15,635 nucleotides of DNA from Chrysochromulina parva (Eukaryota; Haptophyta; Prymnesiales; Chrysochromulinaceae), in contig PJAB01001293.1 of NCBI GenBank assembly GCA_002887195.1, forward strand, positions 1 to 15,635, written 5' to 3'. Below the pieces are notes generated by a model that saw only the letters and a program-made list of their open reading frames with translations, ran no database searches and had not been told where the DNA came from. The position numbers and the translations under genes were made by a program. This document shows positions 1-11,344 of this stretch, piece by piece; position 1 is the stretch's first letter, and every line of letters begins with the position of its first letter.

Positions 1-289
1 GCTCCGGGGGCCGCAAGCCAGGACAAGGGCCACACACAGGGGGCACACACTAGCACAAGACGGTAGGGACCATCTGACAGGGCAGCCTCAGGATAGCCTC
101 AGGCATTTCCTTCGGACGTGCTGAGCGGGCAGTAGCAGTGCCGTAGCACCGGCTGTCGCGTCTGTCGTGTTAACGTTCACACGTTGAGTTCACAGATGCG
201 TATCTTTGGCGACTCCGGCACACCGGGCGCGCGCGGAGAGCCTACTGTACCGCGTACTCTACCCGGGTCCTGCATCTTACTGGCAGGAG
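1..289. other. Upstream region of the first gene, no confident gene
   Basis: This stretch precedes the first in-frame ATG of the glycosyltransferase-like gene. The reading frame of that gene stays open back to about position 188 (TGA at 185-187) but holds no earlier ATG in that frame; codon 206-208 is TTG. A CACAG followed by ATG at 191-198 could be a 3' splice site, so an upstream exon carrying a signal anchor is possible but not shown. An ATG at 196 in another frame closes after about 33 codons. Nothing else is recognised. Confidence 0.4.
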
Positions 290-1420
290 ATGGCTAACCC
301 ACCAGAGCCGCCGCCGCCGCTGTTTGCTGCTCTGTGCCTGCCGGGCAAGTTACGAGGTGGTTCTGGCGATGCAAAGGCTGTCGCACATTGGACACAGCAA
401 GCTGGCTTTGCCCGCAAACTGTTGTTGGGTGCGCCCTCATGGGATGGGCTTCATGTCATCCTTGCAAATGACGCTGCCAAGGCTGACATGAAATGGACGG
501 CGAAAAGCATTCGCGAGATTTGGCACCTGCCTCAATCGAACGTGCATGAGGTGTATTATCCAATCAACGTGTCGCAGGCTGTTGCACATCGCTGTGGCAA
601 CACAAGAGGCCTCCCGATAGACACACCATTGAACGACACGCAACCTTGGATCTGGGCACGGAAAGTCTGTCACTGGGGCAACCAGTCCCGAGGCGATGTG
701 AAGTGTCCCGGGGCTCTCGATGCGAATTATCGTTCCTTCTATGTGCAATGGGTGAAAGCTGCTGCATGCTTTGCGCGAGTGAAGGAGATCGAAGAGCTCG
801 AGTCCCAGTGGAGATCGAAGAGTCCACTGGCGGCACGCTTCACGAGTCCCAAGTTCGAGTTTGTGGTCAAAGCTCGGGACGACTGGCCCTTCACTGATGC
901 ACCGCCTCTCGTGAGTATGCGAGTCGGCCAGAGGTCAACCTTTCACACGCAAAGCACGGAGACGCTGGTCTATGCTCGCGTGCGGTGCGCGCCAGTCAGT
1001 CATCGAGTGCCAGTCTCCTTTCATTCGATGAACACACATAATCCATGGTCTATTAACGGGGGATGCCCGCTGGGAACTTATTTCATGGATGACCAATTTG
1101 TCATAGCACCACGTGCACGGGCAGATGCTCTCTTCAGGGCAGAAACTCTTTCATGCCCGAACGTCAACCAATCCATTCGAGACGCCGTGAAGTTCTGGTG
1201 TGGGGGCTTTGCCATCCCGGAGTGCTTCTTGTACGTGCATCTTCAACTCGAGCCCGTACAGTGGATTCACTCGTACAGGCTAGACTCACGATTAACCGTG
1301 TTCGCGCCCATCCCCGTGATGTGGGACAATTTTGAGAATCTGAGTAGGGATCCGCCGCCGCCGCCGCCGAGGTACAAGAGCAGGCGCCGCAGCCCAGCTC
1401 TAGGGGCGTCGAAAGCCTAG
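290..1420 (+). CDS. Glycosyltransferase-like protein (DDQF-type, hypothetical)
   Basis: The frame encodes 376 residues from the first ATG. Three features recall a family of nucleotide-sugar-transferase-like algal proteins: an N-terminal strand ALCLPGKLRGG (about 14-24), which resembles the usual ALCxSGxLRG start; a central FEFVVKARDDWPF (189-201) at the place of the usual VVRxRPDL strand; and MDDQFVIAPRARADALF (266-282) followed by PECFLYVHLQLEPV (310-323), matching the DDQF...PR..AD.LF and PE.LL...L blocks. The role, sugar transfer in the secretory pathway, is inferred from that resemblance. No membrane anchor is visible after the ATG, so an N-terminal exon may lie upstream. The tail has a run of six prolines and a basic end (RYKSRRR); both proline runs are encoded by CCG repeats. 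The central motif has RDD where the family usually has RPD, so activity is uncertain. Confidence 0.6.
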   Translation: MANPPEPPPPLFAALCLPGKLRGGSGDAKAVAHWTQQAGFARKLLLGAPSWDGLHVILANDAAKADMKWTAKSIREIWHLPQSNVHEVYYPINVSQAVAHRCGNTRGLPIDTPLNDTQPWIWARKVCHWGNQSRGDVKCPGALDANYRSFYVQWVKAAACFARVKEIEELESQWRSKSPLAARFTSPKFEFVVKARDDWPFTDAPPLVSMRVGQRSTFHTQSTETLVYARVRCAPVSHRVPVSFHSMNTHNPWSINGGCPLGTYFMDDQFVIAPRARADALFRAETLSCPNVNQSIRDAVKFWCGGFAIPECFLYVHLQLEPVQWIHSYRLDSRLTVFAPIPVMWDNFENLSRDPPPPPPRYKSRRRSPALGASKA

Positions 1421-2099
1421 GGGTCGCCCACGACGGCGCGTCTCCGCACTGCACTACTGCACAGCCCGGCCGCGGCACATCACACTTTCTGAAACATGTA
1501 TCTGTCGTATTGTCTGTCGATGTGTCGAACCTGTGTCTGTGAGATCGTCGATCGTCGTGGCGCGCGTGGCACGTGCGATTAATAGAAAACGGATCGCGCC
1601 CGAACCGAACGCCAGTGCCCGCGCGTGTTGAACACAGCAGACATCAGAACGCGCACCTAATAGAAATACTCGCAAATACGACCCGACAAGGTTACCGCAA
1701 GGACACGGTACTATGTAGGTACAGCTATCCGATCGACAAAGTGTGGTCGAACGCGAACCGGGACGCACGGCCACCTAACGCGTGACGCGCGCCATTTTGG
1801 GCTCTCACGCGCCTCGCCCCACGTAACGCCCCTTGGGCGGGACGGGTACTGGAAATGCCCAGCGCTTGCTCCTGACGCTCCTGCTGTTATCTTGCTGTGT
1901 CTCCCCACGGTGGCGAAAGCGGCCGCCTCGCGAGCTGTCGCCTACACAGAGCAATCAGGGGCCATCAGGACGGCCATCCGGCTGATGACGCTGGATGGCC
2001 ATTCAGAGTGCCACACTGATCGCCGACACGTATCCATGGCGAGTGTCCGCTTGAGGAGCACGCCATTGAGCGCCGAGAATCTCCGGTGTGAATTCACAC
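1421..2099. other. Convergent intergenic region
   Basis: These 679 nt separate the 3' ends of the glycosyltransferase-like gene (+) and cpn60 (-). I see no convincing coding frame or RNA gene. At 1955-2003 there is a patch of GGCCATC-type sequence similar to the repeat filling the neighbouring cpn60 intron 1. Within it GGCCATCC (1972-1979) and GGATGGCC (1993-2000) can form an 8-bp hairpin with a 13-nt loop. No clear AATAAA signal is seen; both genes' 3' UTRs should lie here. Confidence 0.5.
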
Positions 2100-4833
<2,734 letters not shown>

Positions 4834-5211
4834 ATGGGAGCTGAACAAAGCAATACCTCCCTCAACATCGGTGACATCGGGGCTTCAGGTGGAGGGGGAA
4901 TGGACACGGCCCGCATGGTGGGCATGGGCGCCGCGCAGCGCCGCGCGATGGCAGAAGCGGAAGGCAAGAAATTGCCGAAGCACGTCAAAGATATGGATTC
5001 CGAACAGCTGGGGGACCTGGTAGCGAGCACGCTGGACTTTTGTGTGAAGCACTATGGGAGCATCCCGACGAACCAGGTGCTTATCAAGACCGCGCAGTCG
5101 GTGCTGACGGGCCTAGACATCGAGGGTGAACTGATCACACGAGAGAAGGAGGTTGCAGAGCTCGTCGACTTGGTGCTCGACGATGGGGAGCATCAAGACG
5201 CTACCGCGTGA
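4834..5211 (+). CDS. Small orphan protein with N-myristoylation signal
   Basis: A 125-residue protein that I do not recognise. The start is in strong context (AGG before ATG, G after). It begins MGAEQSNTS: Gly2, Ser6 and a small hydrophilic run fit the N-myristoyltransferase consensus, so membrane anchoring is likely by inference. Residues 12-34 are Gly/Met/Ala-rich and probably flexible. From about 45 the sequence becomes helical and acidic (DMDSEQLGDLVASTLDFCVKH, then REKEVAELVDLVLDDG), which looks like a small all-alpha domain. There is no signal peptide or transmembrane segment. A shadow frame overlaps on the same strand, but this frame has the more protein-like composition. It shares its promoter region with cpn60 and is followed by about 0.8 kb with no sure gene. 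It may also be the first exon of a longer gene, but it closes with an in-frame TGA. Confidence 0.6.
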   Translation: MGAEQSNTSLNIGDIGASGGGGMDTARMVGMGAAQRRAMAEAEGKKLPKHVKDMDSEQLGDLVASTLDFCVKHYGSIPTNQVLIKTAQSVLTGLDIEGELITREKEVAELVDLVLDDGEHQDATA

Positions 5212-6015
5212 ATCGGCGCATACACAAGAATGGGTTTGGAGACTGCGTGCGGCCACACGGACTTTTTCCGCGTGACCAGTTCCGAACAACGGCGCCAGGC
5301 AGCCGGCAGACAGCATCAGCCTTTGTAAAGACCGCTGTGCCTGAGTGTGGGGGCTCGAGAGGTACGAGGTATGGATCGGATAGCGCAGAGGCCCAGCGGC
5401 CAGCGCAAGGGTCACGGGTTGCATGCGAAAGGTAGCCTAGCGACGTCATGGCCCCCGGTGCTTGCTCGCGGATTTTCTCAGCACTCAGGCGTCTGATCGT
5501 CGTGTTGTCTGTTGTGGCGTGGGCTTGTCGTTGTGGCGCTGGCGGGGCCGCGGGGGCGCCAGTGTTACGGTTGAGTGTAGTCTGTAGAGCGTAGTCGTGC
5601 ACAAATCCCCGATCGTAAATAAGATCACACACCCACAGCACACCTTTCACGACCAGACCACACTCCCGAACGTGTGGCGACGCGACTGCGCGCGTGACGG
5701 GGGCATGGACGGGGCGGGTCCGCACGCCCAGACGCACGCAACACGGGAGGGGACTCGCCCGTGCACCTGACCCGGAGCCGGACAAACGTACCGCGCGGTG
5801 TGGACCATGATGAGAAGCGGGCTGCGCAGAGGTCATGGCAGAGGTGCTGCAGCAGAGCTGCGTCAAGCTCGCAGCGGAACAGGACGATGCCGTGGCGCAG
5901 TACGAGAATTGCATGCTTTTCAGTGTCGGATCCATGCGGATCCCGGGATTTATGAAATCTGTGTTTTGTCCCGCACTTGAAGAAACAGAAAAACAGTCGC
6001 GTAACAGACACAAGA
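5212..6015. other. Region without a confident gene; possible 5' exon of the EF-hand gene
   Basis: Most of this 804-nt stretch shows no recognisable gene. A long open frame on the minus strand (about 5201-6013) has Ser/Pro/Arg-rich, non-homologous content and is treated as chance. One plus-strand frame starting at the ATG 5835-5837 reads like protein for about 55 residues (MAEVLQQSCVKLAAEQDD...MRIPGFMKS) and lies just upstream of the EF-hand gene in a different frame. It could be a 5' exon joined by a short intron, or a chance open frame in the 5' UTR. No repeat array is present. Confidence 0.4.
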
Positions 6016-8816
6016 ATGAACAAGGTCAAGGGGCTTGCAGCCAAGGTGAGGCGACAGCTACTCATCGACTCCACTCACTTTTCCGAGTATGACTGGAACT
6101 CTGACCAGAAGCTCGAGTTCGAGCAATTCTTGGCGATGCAGCCCGAGCTGGTACGTCAGCGTCACTCGTCCGACGACATCAACAAGTGGTTCGAGTTTGC
6201 CGATGTGAACGGTGACGGCTCGCTCTGCGTCAGCGAATACTTCCGCTGGTCCCTCAGCAAGTCGTTGATCAAGTATGGCAAACACACCATTGAGGAGGCC
6301 TTCGCTCGCTACGACCGGAACAGCACCGGAGATCTCGAGCTCCATGAGTTTGAGAACGCGTGCCAGGAGATGGGCTTTGGCAACGTGGCCGTCGACATCT
6401 TCAAGTCGCTCGACAATGACAACTTCGGCGTCTTCACGTATCGGAGACTGTTCCAGTCTCTCGAGGACCAGGTGTCAGTGGGCCCGACGATGAAGCAGAT
6501 GCTCTCTGCACTTGTGTGGTCCGAAGACGCTGGTAGGCAATCCCAGACCGAGAGCAATCAGCACGTGCTCGAGACGCGAGATTGGGCCATCCGAGGCTTG
6601 GACGCGGGGAGCGTGCGCCAAGAGCTCCAGAAGCACCTAGCGAGCAGCGGCGCGCACGTGTACGACATCATGCACCTGTTCGACCAGGACGGGGACGACA
6701 AGCTCCTCATCGACGACATGGAGTTTTATGTGGCACTGCGCGACAAGTTCGGGTACGTGATACTCTATACTAGAGCGCGCACGCACATGGACGTTCCCTG
6801 AATGGTCCCTGAATGTTTTGCGTTCGTAGATGCCTCGCTGAGGTCTGAGTGCCTACTGGTGACCTCTCTGATGGCTTCTCTGATGACCTCTCTGATGGCT
6901 TCTTTGATGACCTCTCTGATGACCTCTCTGATTGCCTCCCTCAGTTACCGCGGGAGCGCGCACGTAGTCTTCAGCGTCTTCCGCACGCTCGACACCGACG
7001 GCTCGGGCCAGATTGGATTTGATGAGCTGTTCGAGTTTGTACACGGCAAGCGGCACTCCCTCGACACGCGGAGCCAGCGACGGCTCCCTAGATTGCTCGA
7101 GCCACCGCCTGGCCTCACGCTCGATACGATGCTGTGGGATGTGGAGACGTTGCGCACGCTGCTCCAGCAGGTGATTGAATCTGATTGCATGCTATGCGCA
7201 CAGAGTTCATTTGATCACATCCGAGCTCAAAATGAGCTCATCTGATTGAATTTGATGCGATTGGGGATTGGGGTGACTTCTGCTTGGGGTGACTTCTGAT
7301 TGCATCTGATTGGGTTGATTGCATCTGATTGGGGTGACTTCTGATTGCATCTGCTTGGGGTGACTTCTGATTGCATCTGATTGGGGTGACTTCTGATTGC
7401 ATCTGATTGGGGTGACTTCTGATTGCATCTGATTGGGGTGACTTCTGATTGCATCTGATTGGGGTGACTTTTGCGTGCCATCTGGGCGGGCAGATGATCG
7501 AGCGCTCCAAGCTCAGTCCATCCGAGCTCTTTTCAGAATGGGATGTCGACGACTCGAAAGAGCTCACGCGCACCGAGTGGCAGAAGACGATGTTCGACTG
7601 GTTCTTCCAGGGCACAAACCCGGATTTGTGGACTCATGAAGTGAGCGCTCACAGTGATGCGGCGTTCACCGCGTGCGAAAAGATGGAGGCGGACAATCCG
7701 ATCGCGCGCCGCGCGTTGCATAGGCGGGGCGTCGTCGACCAAGTGCGCCTTCAGCGCTGGCTCAGCGCGCCGAGTACGCATGTCATTTGCCGCAAGCCGA
7801 GCCAAATGATCCGTCAGCAGAACCAGCGGTGCAAGCAGATGCTCGCACGCGGCCAGCAGAACACGGCGCACCGAGTGGACGTGTCCACAGTGGTCGAGGA
7901 GGCGATCGCGTCGGCTCGGGCAGCCAGGTCCATGCGCGACGCGATCGTGCGCAAAAAGGCGGTGCAGAGGCTCCGAAAATGGGCTTTCTCGCGGGGGCAG
8001 CGGTGGGACCTGCCCCCGCTGCAGCGATGGGACTGGGCAGCCCCCACGCAGGGTTTCGTCCGGCATCCCTCAGGGGGGTGCCTGGGGGATGCCTCCCCAC
8101 AGGGCTTCGTTCGCAAGCGGGCTGACATCCGCCTGCCATTTGGTGGGCTCGATGGGCCGCTCACTCACAGGGGGGCCCTGGGGCCCAACCAAGCAGATCC
8201 CTTCGACTTCGCCGCCCTCTCGATCTCCCGGTGCTCCACACGGCGCTATTTGGCTCCTCGCACGGCACTTACCGCAATGATGAGCTCGCCAATCAATCGT
8301 CTCGCCATGGACGGAAGTAGCGTCGGCCTTTCTTCGCACAGATTGAGAGAGTACTCCACGTCGCCTTTCACGTCTGAGATCTCGACCACCTCGAGATCGG
8401 CGAGATCGGCGAGGTCGGGTCCGATGCGCCTGACGACGCCGCTCAGCGGCACTACATGGGGAGAGGCGCCGTTATGGGCCTCGGACTCTCTCTCGAACTC
8501 GGAGCCCTTGACCCAAATTAGGAACTCGGATCCCATAGCACAAGTGAGTGGAACTTCAAGCATCGTGCGCTCGCCTTCTTCATCGTCAAAGCCGCCGGGT
8601 GGCTCCGTCTCGTTCCTTGTCTCTCCACAACCTCCACCTAATTTGGGACCTCCTCCGAATGAGCATTCCAATTTAGGGACCTCCTCCTCTCCACGGCCGC
8701 ATCGAGTGTCCTCAGTGCGCCTCTCCGTCATGCGGCCGTCCCAGATGATCCTGAGGACTTCTCCCGCCCGGCTGCTCACGTACAAACAGGAGCATGTCCC
8801 TCAAACTAACGTGTAG
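6016..8816 (+). CDS. Multi-EF-hand calcium-binding protein, three exons
   Basis: Exons 6016-6752, 6945-7170 and 7494-8816 join to 761 residues; intron phases are 2 and 0. Predicted calcium loops: DWNSDQKLEFEQ (26-37, weak, Q at position 12), DVNGDGSLCVSE (63-74, canonical), DRNSTGDLELHE (100-111), a degenerate one near 133-144 lacking the final acid, DQDGDDKLLIDD (223-234), DTDGSGQIGFDE (262-273, canonical) and DVDDSKELTRTE (338-349). After hand six comes FVHGKRHSLD, a motif I recall from algal multi-EF-hand proteins; the segment WDVETLRTLLQQ before the last hand fits the same layout, which supports the second splice. The C-terminal 400 residues have a basic helix-rich part (about 420-490) and then a Ser/Pro-rich disordered tail without known domain. 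The start is the first ATG in frame (A at -3); an upstream exon is possible. The likely role is a cytosolic calcium sensor or scaffold. Confidence 0.85.
6753..6944 (+). repeat. EF-hand gene intron 1, 12-nt repeat array
   Basis: This is a 192-nt phase-2 intron with donor TTCGG|GTACGT and acceptor CCCTCAG|TTACC. Splicing rebuilds DKFG-YRGSAHVVFSVF. The 3' half (6860-6944) is about six 12-nt units of TCTCTGATGACC / TCTCTGATGGCT. The last 29 nt before the final G of the acceptor (6915-6943) match cpn60 intron 1 exactly. Each unit offers a pyrimidine run and a CTGAT that could act as a branch-point-like site. Confidence 0.85.
7171..7493 (+). repeat. EF-hand gene intron 2, 26-nt minisatellite
   Basis: This is a 323-nt phase-0 intron with donor CAGCAG|GTGATT and acceptor GGCGGGCAG|ATGATC. 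Splicing joins LRTLLQQ to MIERSKLSPSEL. Positions about 7252-7470 hold roughly seven copies of a 26-nt unit made of TGATTGCATCTGATTGG followed by GGTGACTTC; the first copies are shorter or mutated and the last three or four are nearly identical, which suggests recent expansion. The first bases of the intron (GTGATTGAATCTGATTGCAT) already resemble the unit. Confidence 0.88.
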
Positions 8817-9149
8817 CGACCAGGAGCGGAGACCGGAGCAGGAGCGTGGACCCGTGAGTCGTCTGATGAATATCCTATGGAGCCCCGCCATCCGAGTTGA
8901 GTATACTCTAAACTACACGCTCGTCTCGACAATCAACACCGCAAATAGAGTATAGAGCCGGACAAAATCACAAATCAGAAAAGGACGAATCATCAATTAA
9001 ATCCCAAAATCGGTACTGCTGAGTGCGCGGCAGTGGACTCCCACCGCACCAGTGTGGGGCAGCTGGGTACGAGTAGTGGACGTCCGGAGCAGTGCGGTGT
9101 GCGCGTGGGGAGCGGGACGCAGAGAGGTTGCTAGAGTCGAGGCCATGAC
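8817..9149. other. Convergent intergenic region
   Basis: These 333 nt lie between the stop codons of the EF-hand gene (+) and the kelch gene (-) and should contain both 3' UTRs. The palindrome GAGTATACTC is at about 8899-8908, and AGAGTATAGAG recurs near 8947. The stretch at 8940-9015 is A-rich compared with its surroundings, but no exact AATAAA is seen. No gene is recognised. Confidence 0.5.
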
Positions 9150-11075
9150 CTACTCACTCTCCACGCCCGATACGGCGCCCATCAGCATCGAGGGCAGCCA
9201 TGGCACTGCGATCGCTGAGTGTGCATGCATCGCAGTCGGCAGCTCGAGACCCGAAACGGCCACCCACGGCCGCACGCACTTCTCGACGAATGTGCTGCCG
9301 TACATGCCTGTGGGGAATTCCTCGTCGTCCGAGTCGATTGGCCCGCCCGAAATCGGCTTCTTGTGATAATCGAGCTTGACGCCAAGCCGTACACGGCGCT
9401 TGGCGCCCCCCCCTGGCACGCTGCCCAAGAGGTCCTCCACTGTGCCTGTCCAGCGAGCGATCGTGCCGTCGAAGCCCGTGTTCTCGTCGACGCCGCCGGA
9501 GATGAAGAGCTGATCGTGTATGACGGCGAGGCCGGCACCCACCCGCGCACTGGCACTGGCCTGGCCAAGGTACTTCCATCGACCGCACGCCCACGACGGG
9601 CGCAAAGCCCTCAGTGCTGTGTGGAGGGCGTTCTCTGTGATGGCATGCTCTCTGGGTGTGTCGTGCTCGTCCTCGGCCCCGACGGCGACGACTTCCATTG
9701 CAGCCTGCACCTCGAGCATCGCCTTGAGCACGTCCTCTCCGACCTCTGGTCTGCGGCCGCTCGGCCCTTGGTCCCACGCACACCGTCGATAGTCTCGCCT
9801 CCACGGCTCCTCCTGCTCGGGACTCTGTTCGACGAAGGTGAAGGCGGCGACGCCGCAGCCGTGTGACAGGCCATCCCCCGTGTTCGCCCCCCTTGCTCCG
9901 GAGCCTCTGCCCGCTGAAATGATCAGATGGCCGGCCCACTCGGTGCATGCCTGCGCGTTGAAGCCGAGGTTGAGGGCGTGACTCGCCTCGTAATTCGTGC
10001 CCAGCTGCCAGCCGACCTCCGGGTCGGCTGGGTTGAAGACGAGCGCGAGGCCGCCCACGAAGCAGACCAGCCGGCTAGCGACGCTCCCGACAGGTACGAA
10101 GGCGATCGGACGCTGCAGGACCTGGAGCTTTTGCATCGCGGCGAGGTGAGCCTTGTTGCGCCTCCGACGCAACACTTCGTCCACGAGCATCTCCTCGAGC
10201 TCGAGCTGACGGGAGAGTCGCACGAGAGTCTCCTCGTCGAACTCGGCGCTCGGGAGTGGGGACCACGTGTGTGTCGCGAGGTCGAGCACGGAGCACACGG
10301 TGCCGGCACCGCGCATGTCCGCGTACCCGCCGCCGACCACAAACACCTTCCCGTCGACGAGCGCGCCGCCGCAGCCATGCCTGGCGCACGGCATGTCCGG
10401 CAGCGGCGTCGCAGCGTGCGTCAGGGCGTCGTAGATGAAGGCGCTCTTGAAAAAGGTGCGCGCGCGCGAGGGGTGGTCGTCGCACCCGCCCGCGACGACG
10501 AACCGTCCCGAGCCGATGTCGACCACCGCGCAGTCGATGCGTACGATGCCGTCGCGCACACGTGACGCTCCGAAGACCGCCTGGCGGCCATCGCGCTGCT
10601 CGTGAATCGGACGCCAGTGCAGGCGTCCTGCCGTGGAGAGTGTCGCGCAACTCCACGTCGGCACGATGCAGCCCATCGCGAAACCAGTCGTCAGCGCCAT
10701 CGTCTGGCGGGCTGGAAAGAAGGAGGCGATGTGAAGCGCCAATCCCTCTTCGCCGCGGAGGCGGTCGAGCAAATAGTTGCGAGCCACGCGCAGCTCGAGC
10801 TGCCGCTCCCAGACGGCCTGCGTCAGGATCGCAACCCGATCTTCCTCATGGTCCGCACGGAGCAGGTTGCTACGGCGTATTGAGAGCGTCTGCCGCCTGC
10901 CGTGCAGCAGCTCTACGCCTAGGCGCCCATCATCGTCGACCCTCCGAACGACGACGCCGGGAGCATAGTTGTAGTGAGGTGCCCGCTCGAGGCGCACGAC
11001 CACGACGATCTGGCCCTCGTGCAGGCTCAGACCGTCGTGGTGGCGTGAGACTGCGCCAGCTTCGTCGCTTGCCAT
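9150..11075 (-). CDS. Kelch-repeat protein with N-terminal SH3-like segment
   Basis: A 641-residue, uninterrupted frame. The start ATG has A at -3 and G at +4. Kelch-like blades are marked by the paired glycines and following aromatic/small residues: GRFVVAGGCDD (190-200), GKVFVVGGGYAD (242-253) with WSPLP after it (271-275), RLVCFVGGLAL (335-345), HLIISAGRGSG (383-393) and DQLFISGGVDENTGFDG (521-537), so a beta-propeller is likely. Residues 20-75 (GQIVVVVRLE...APGVVVRRVDDDGRLGVELL...NLL) resemble the small SH3-like module often placed at the N-terminus of chromist-alga proteins. Between blades two and three lies a charged helical insert (278-320). The tail after 565 is acidic with SDDEE. Kelch propellers usually serve as protein-binding scaffolds or ubiquitin-ligase adaptors; no BTB domain is seen, and the target is unknown. 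It is divergent to the ATP-grasp-like gene. Confidence 0.75.
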   Translation of the reverse strand: MASDEAGAVSRHHDGLSLHEGQIVVVVRLERAPHYNYAPGVVVRRVDDDGRLGVELLHGRRQTLSIRRSNLLRADHEEDRVAILTQAVWERQLELRVARNYLLDRLRGEEGLALHIASFFPARQTMALTTGFAMGCIVPTWSCATLSTAGRLHWRPIHEQRDGRQAVFGASRVRDGIVRIDCAVVDIGSGRFVVAGGCDDHPSRARTFFKSAFIYDALTHAATPLPDMPCARHGCGGALVDGKVFVVGGGYADMRGAGTVCSVLDLATHTWSPLPSAEFDEETLVRLSRQLELEEMLVDEVLRRRRNKAHLAAMQKLQVLQRPIAFVPVGSVASRLVCFVGGLALVFNPADPEVGWQLGTNYEASHALNLGFNAQACTEWAGHLIISAGRGSGARGANTGDGLSHGCGVAAFTFVEQSPEQEEPWRRDYRRCAWDQGPSGRRPEVGEDVLKAMLEVQAAMEVVAVGAEDEHDTPREHAITENALHTALRALRPSWACGRWKYLGQASASARVGAGLAVIHDQLFISGGVDENTGFDGTIARWTGTVEDLLGSVPGGGAKRRVRLGVKLDYHKKPISGGPIDSDDEEFPTGMYGSTFVEKCVRPWVAVSGLELPTAMHAHSAIAVPWLPSMLMGAVSGVESE

Positions 11076-11344
11076 TCTTCAGGAACTTGCCGAAAGTTGC
11101 AATCCACACGCCGGACGCAAGCAAGGAGCCTAGCCAAGTTCTTGCCAAGTCTGGGAGGCATGTCAACGGAAGCTAGAACCAAGACAAGGCAAAGCAAGGG
11201 GGCCGATTAGGAGCCATTTGCCTGACGGTCTGACCCCGCGCGCGAGCAGCGGTTTCATCTTGGGACGTGGCACTTTGATTGAAGTCGCAGAATCGCAGTT
11301 ACTCGTGCCGACGTCGGTCCGCGCTAACAACAAACCCTGCTAAC
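11076..11344. promoter_or_regulatory. Divergent promoter region, kelch and ATP-grasp-like genes
   Basis: The two start codons are 269 nt apart in head-to-head arrangement. A short direct repeat GCCAAGTTCTTGCCAAGT lies at about 11133-11150, and CAAGG/CAAAG runs occur at 11174-11200. No TATA box is visible. The frame of the plus-strand gene is open to 11279 but through a TTG only, so the ATG at 11345 was chosen. Confidence 0.5.

Noticed and set aside
206..289. Extension of the first gene to position 206
   Set aside because: The codon there is TTG, unlikely as a start in nuclear eukaryotic genes; the first ATG is at 290.
5360..5440. tRNA-like stretch
   Set aside because: No matching acceptor stem and no good B box; the folding does not close.
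5201..6013. Minus-strand 270-codon open frame
   Set aside because: Ser/Pro/Arg-rich, no recognisable domain, and it overlaps the end of the orphan gene and the start of the EF-hand region.
6046..6087. Possible 42-nt intron in the first EF-hand exon (AAG|GTGAGG ... CCGAG)
   Set aside because: The donor matches consensus but the stretch is in frame, very short and translates as part of a plausible helix before the first loop.
7171..7493. CRISPR array or repetitive coding exon
   Set aside because: No spacers between 26-nt units, and splice sites on both sides join EF-hand coding sequence in phase.
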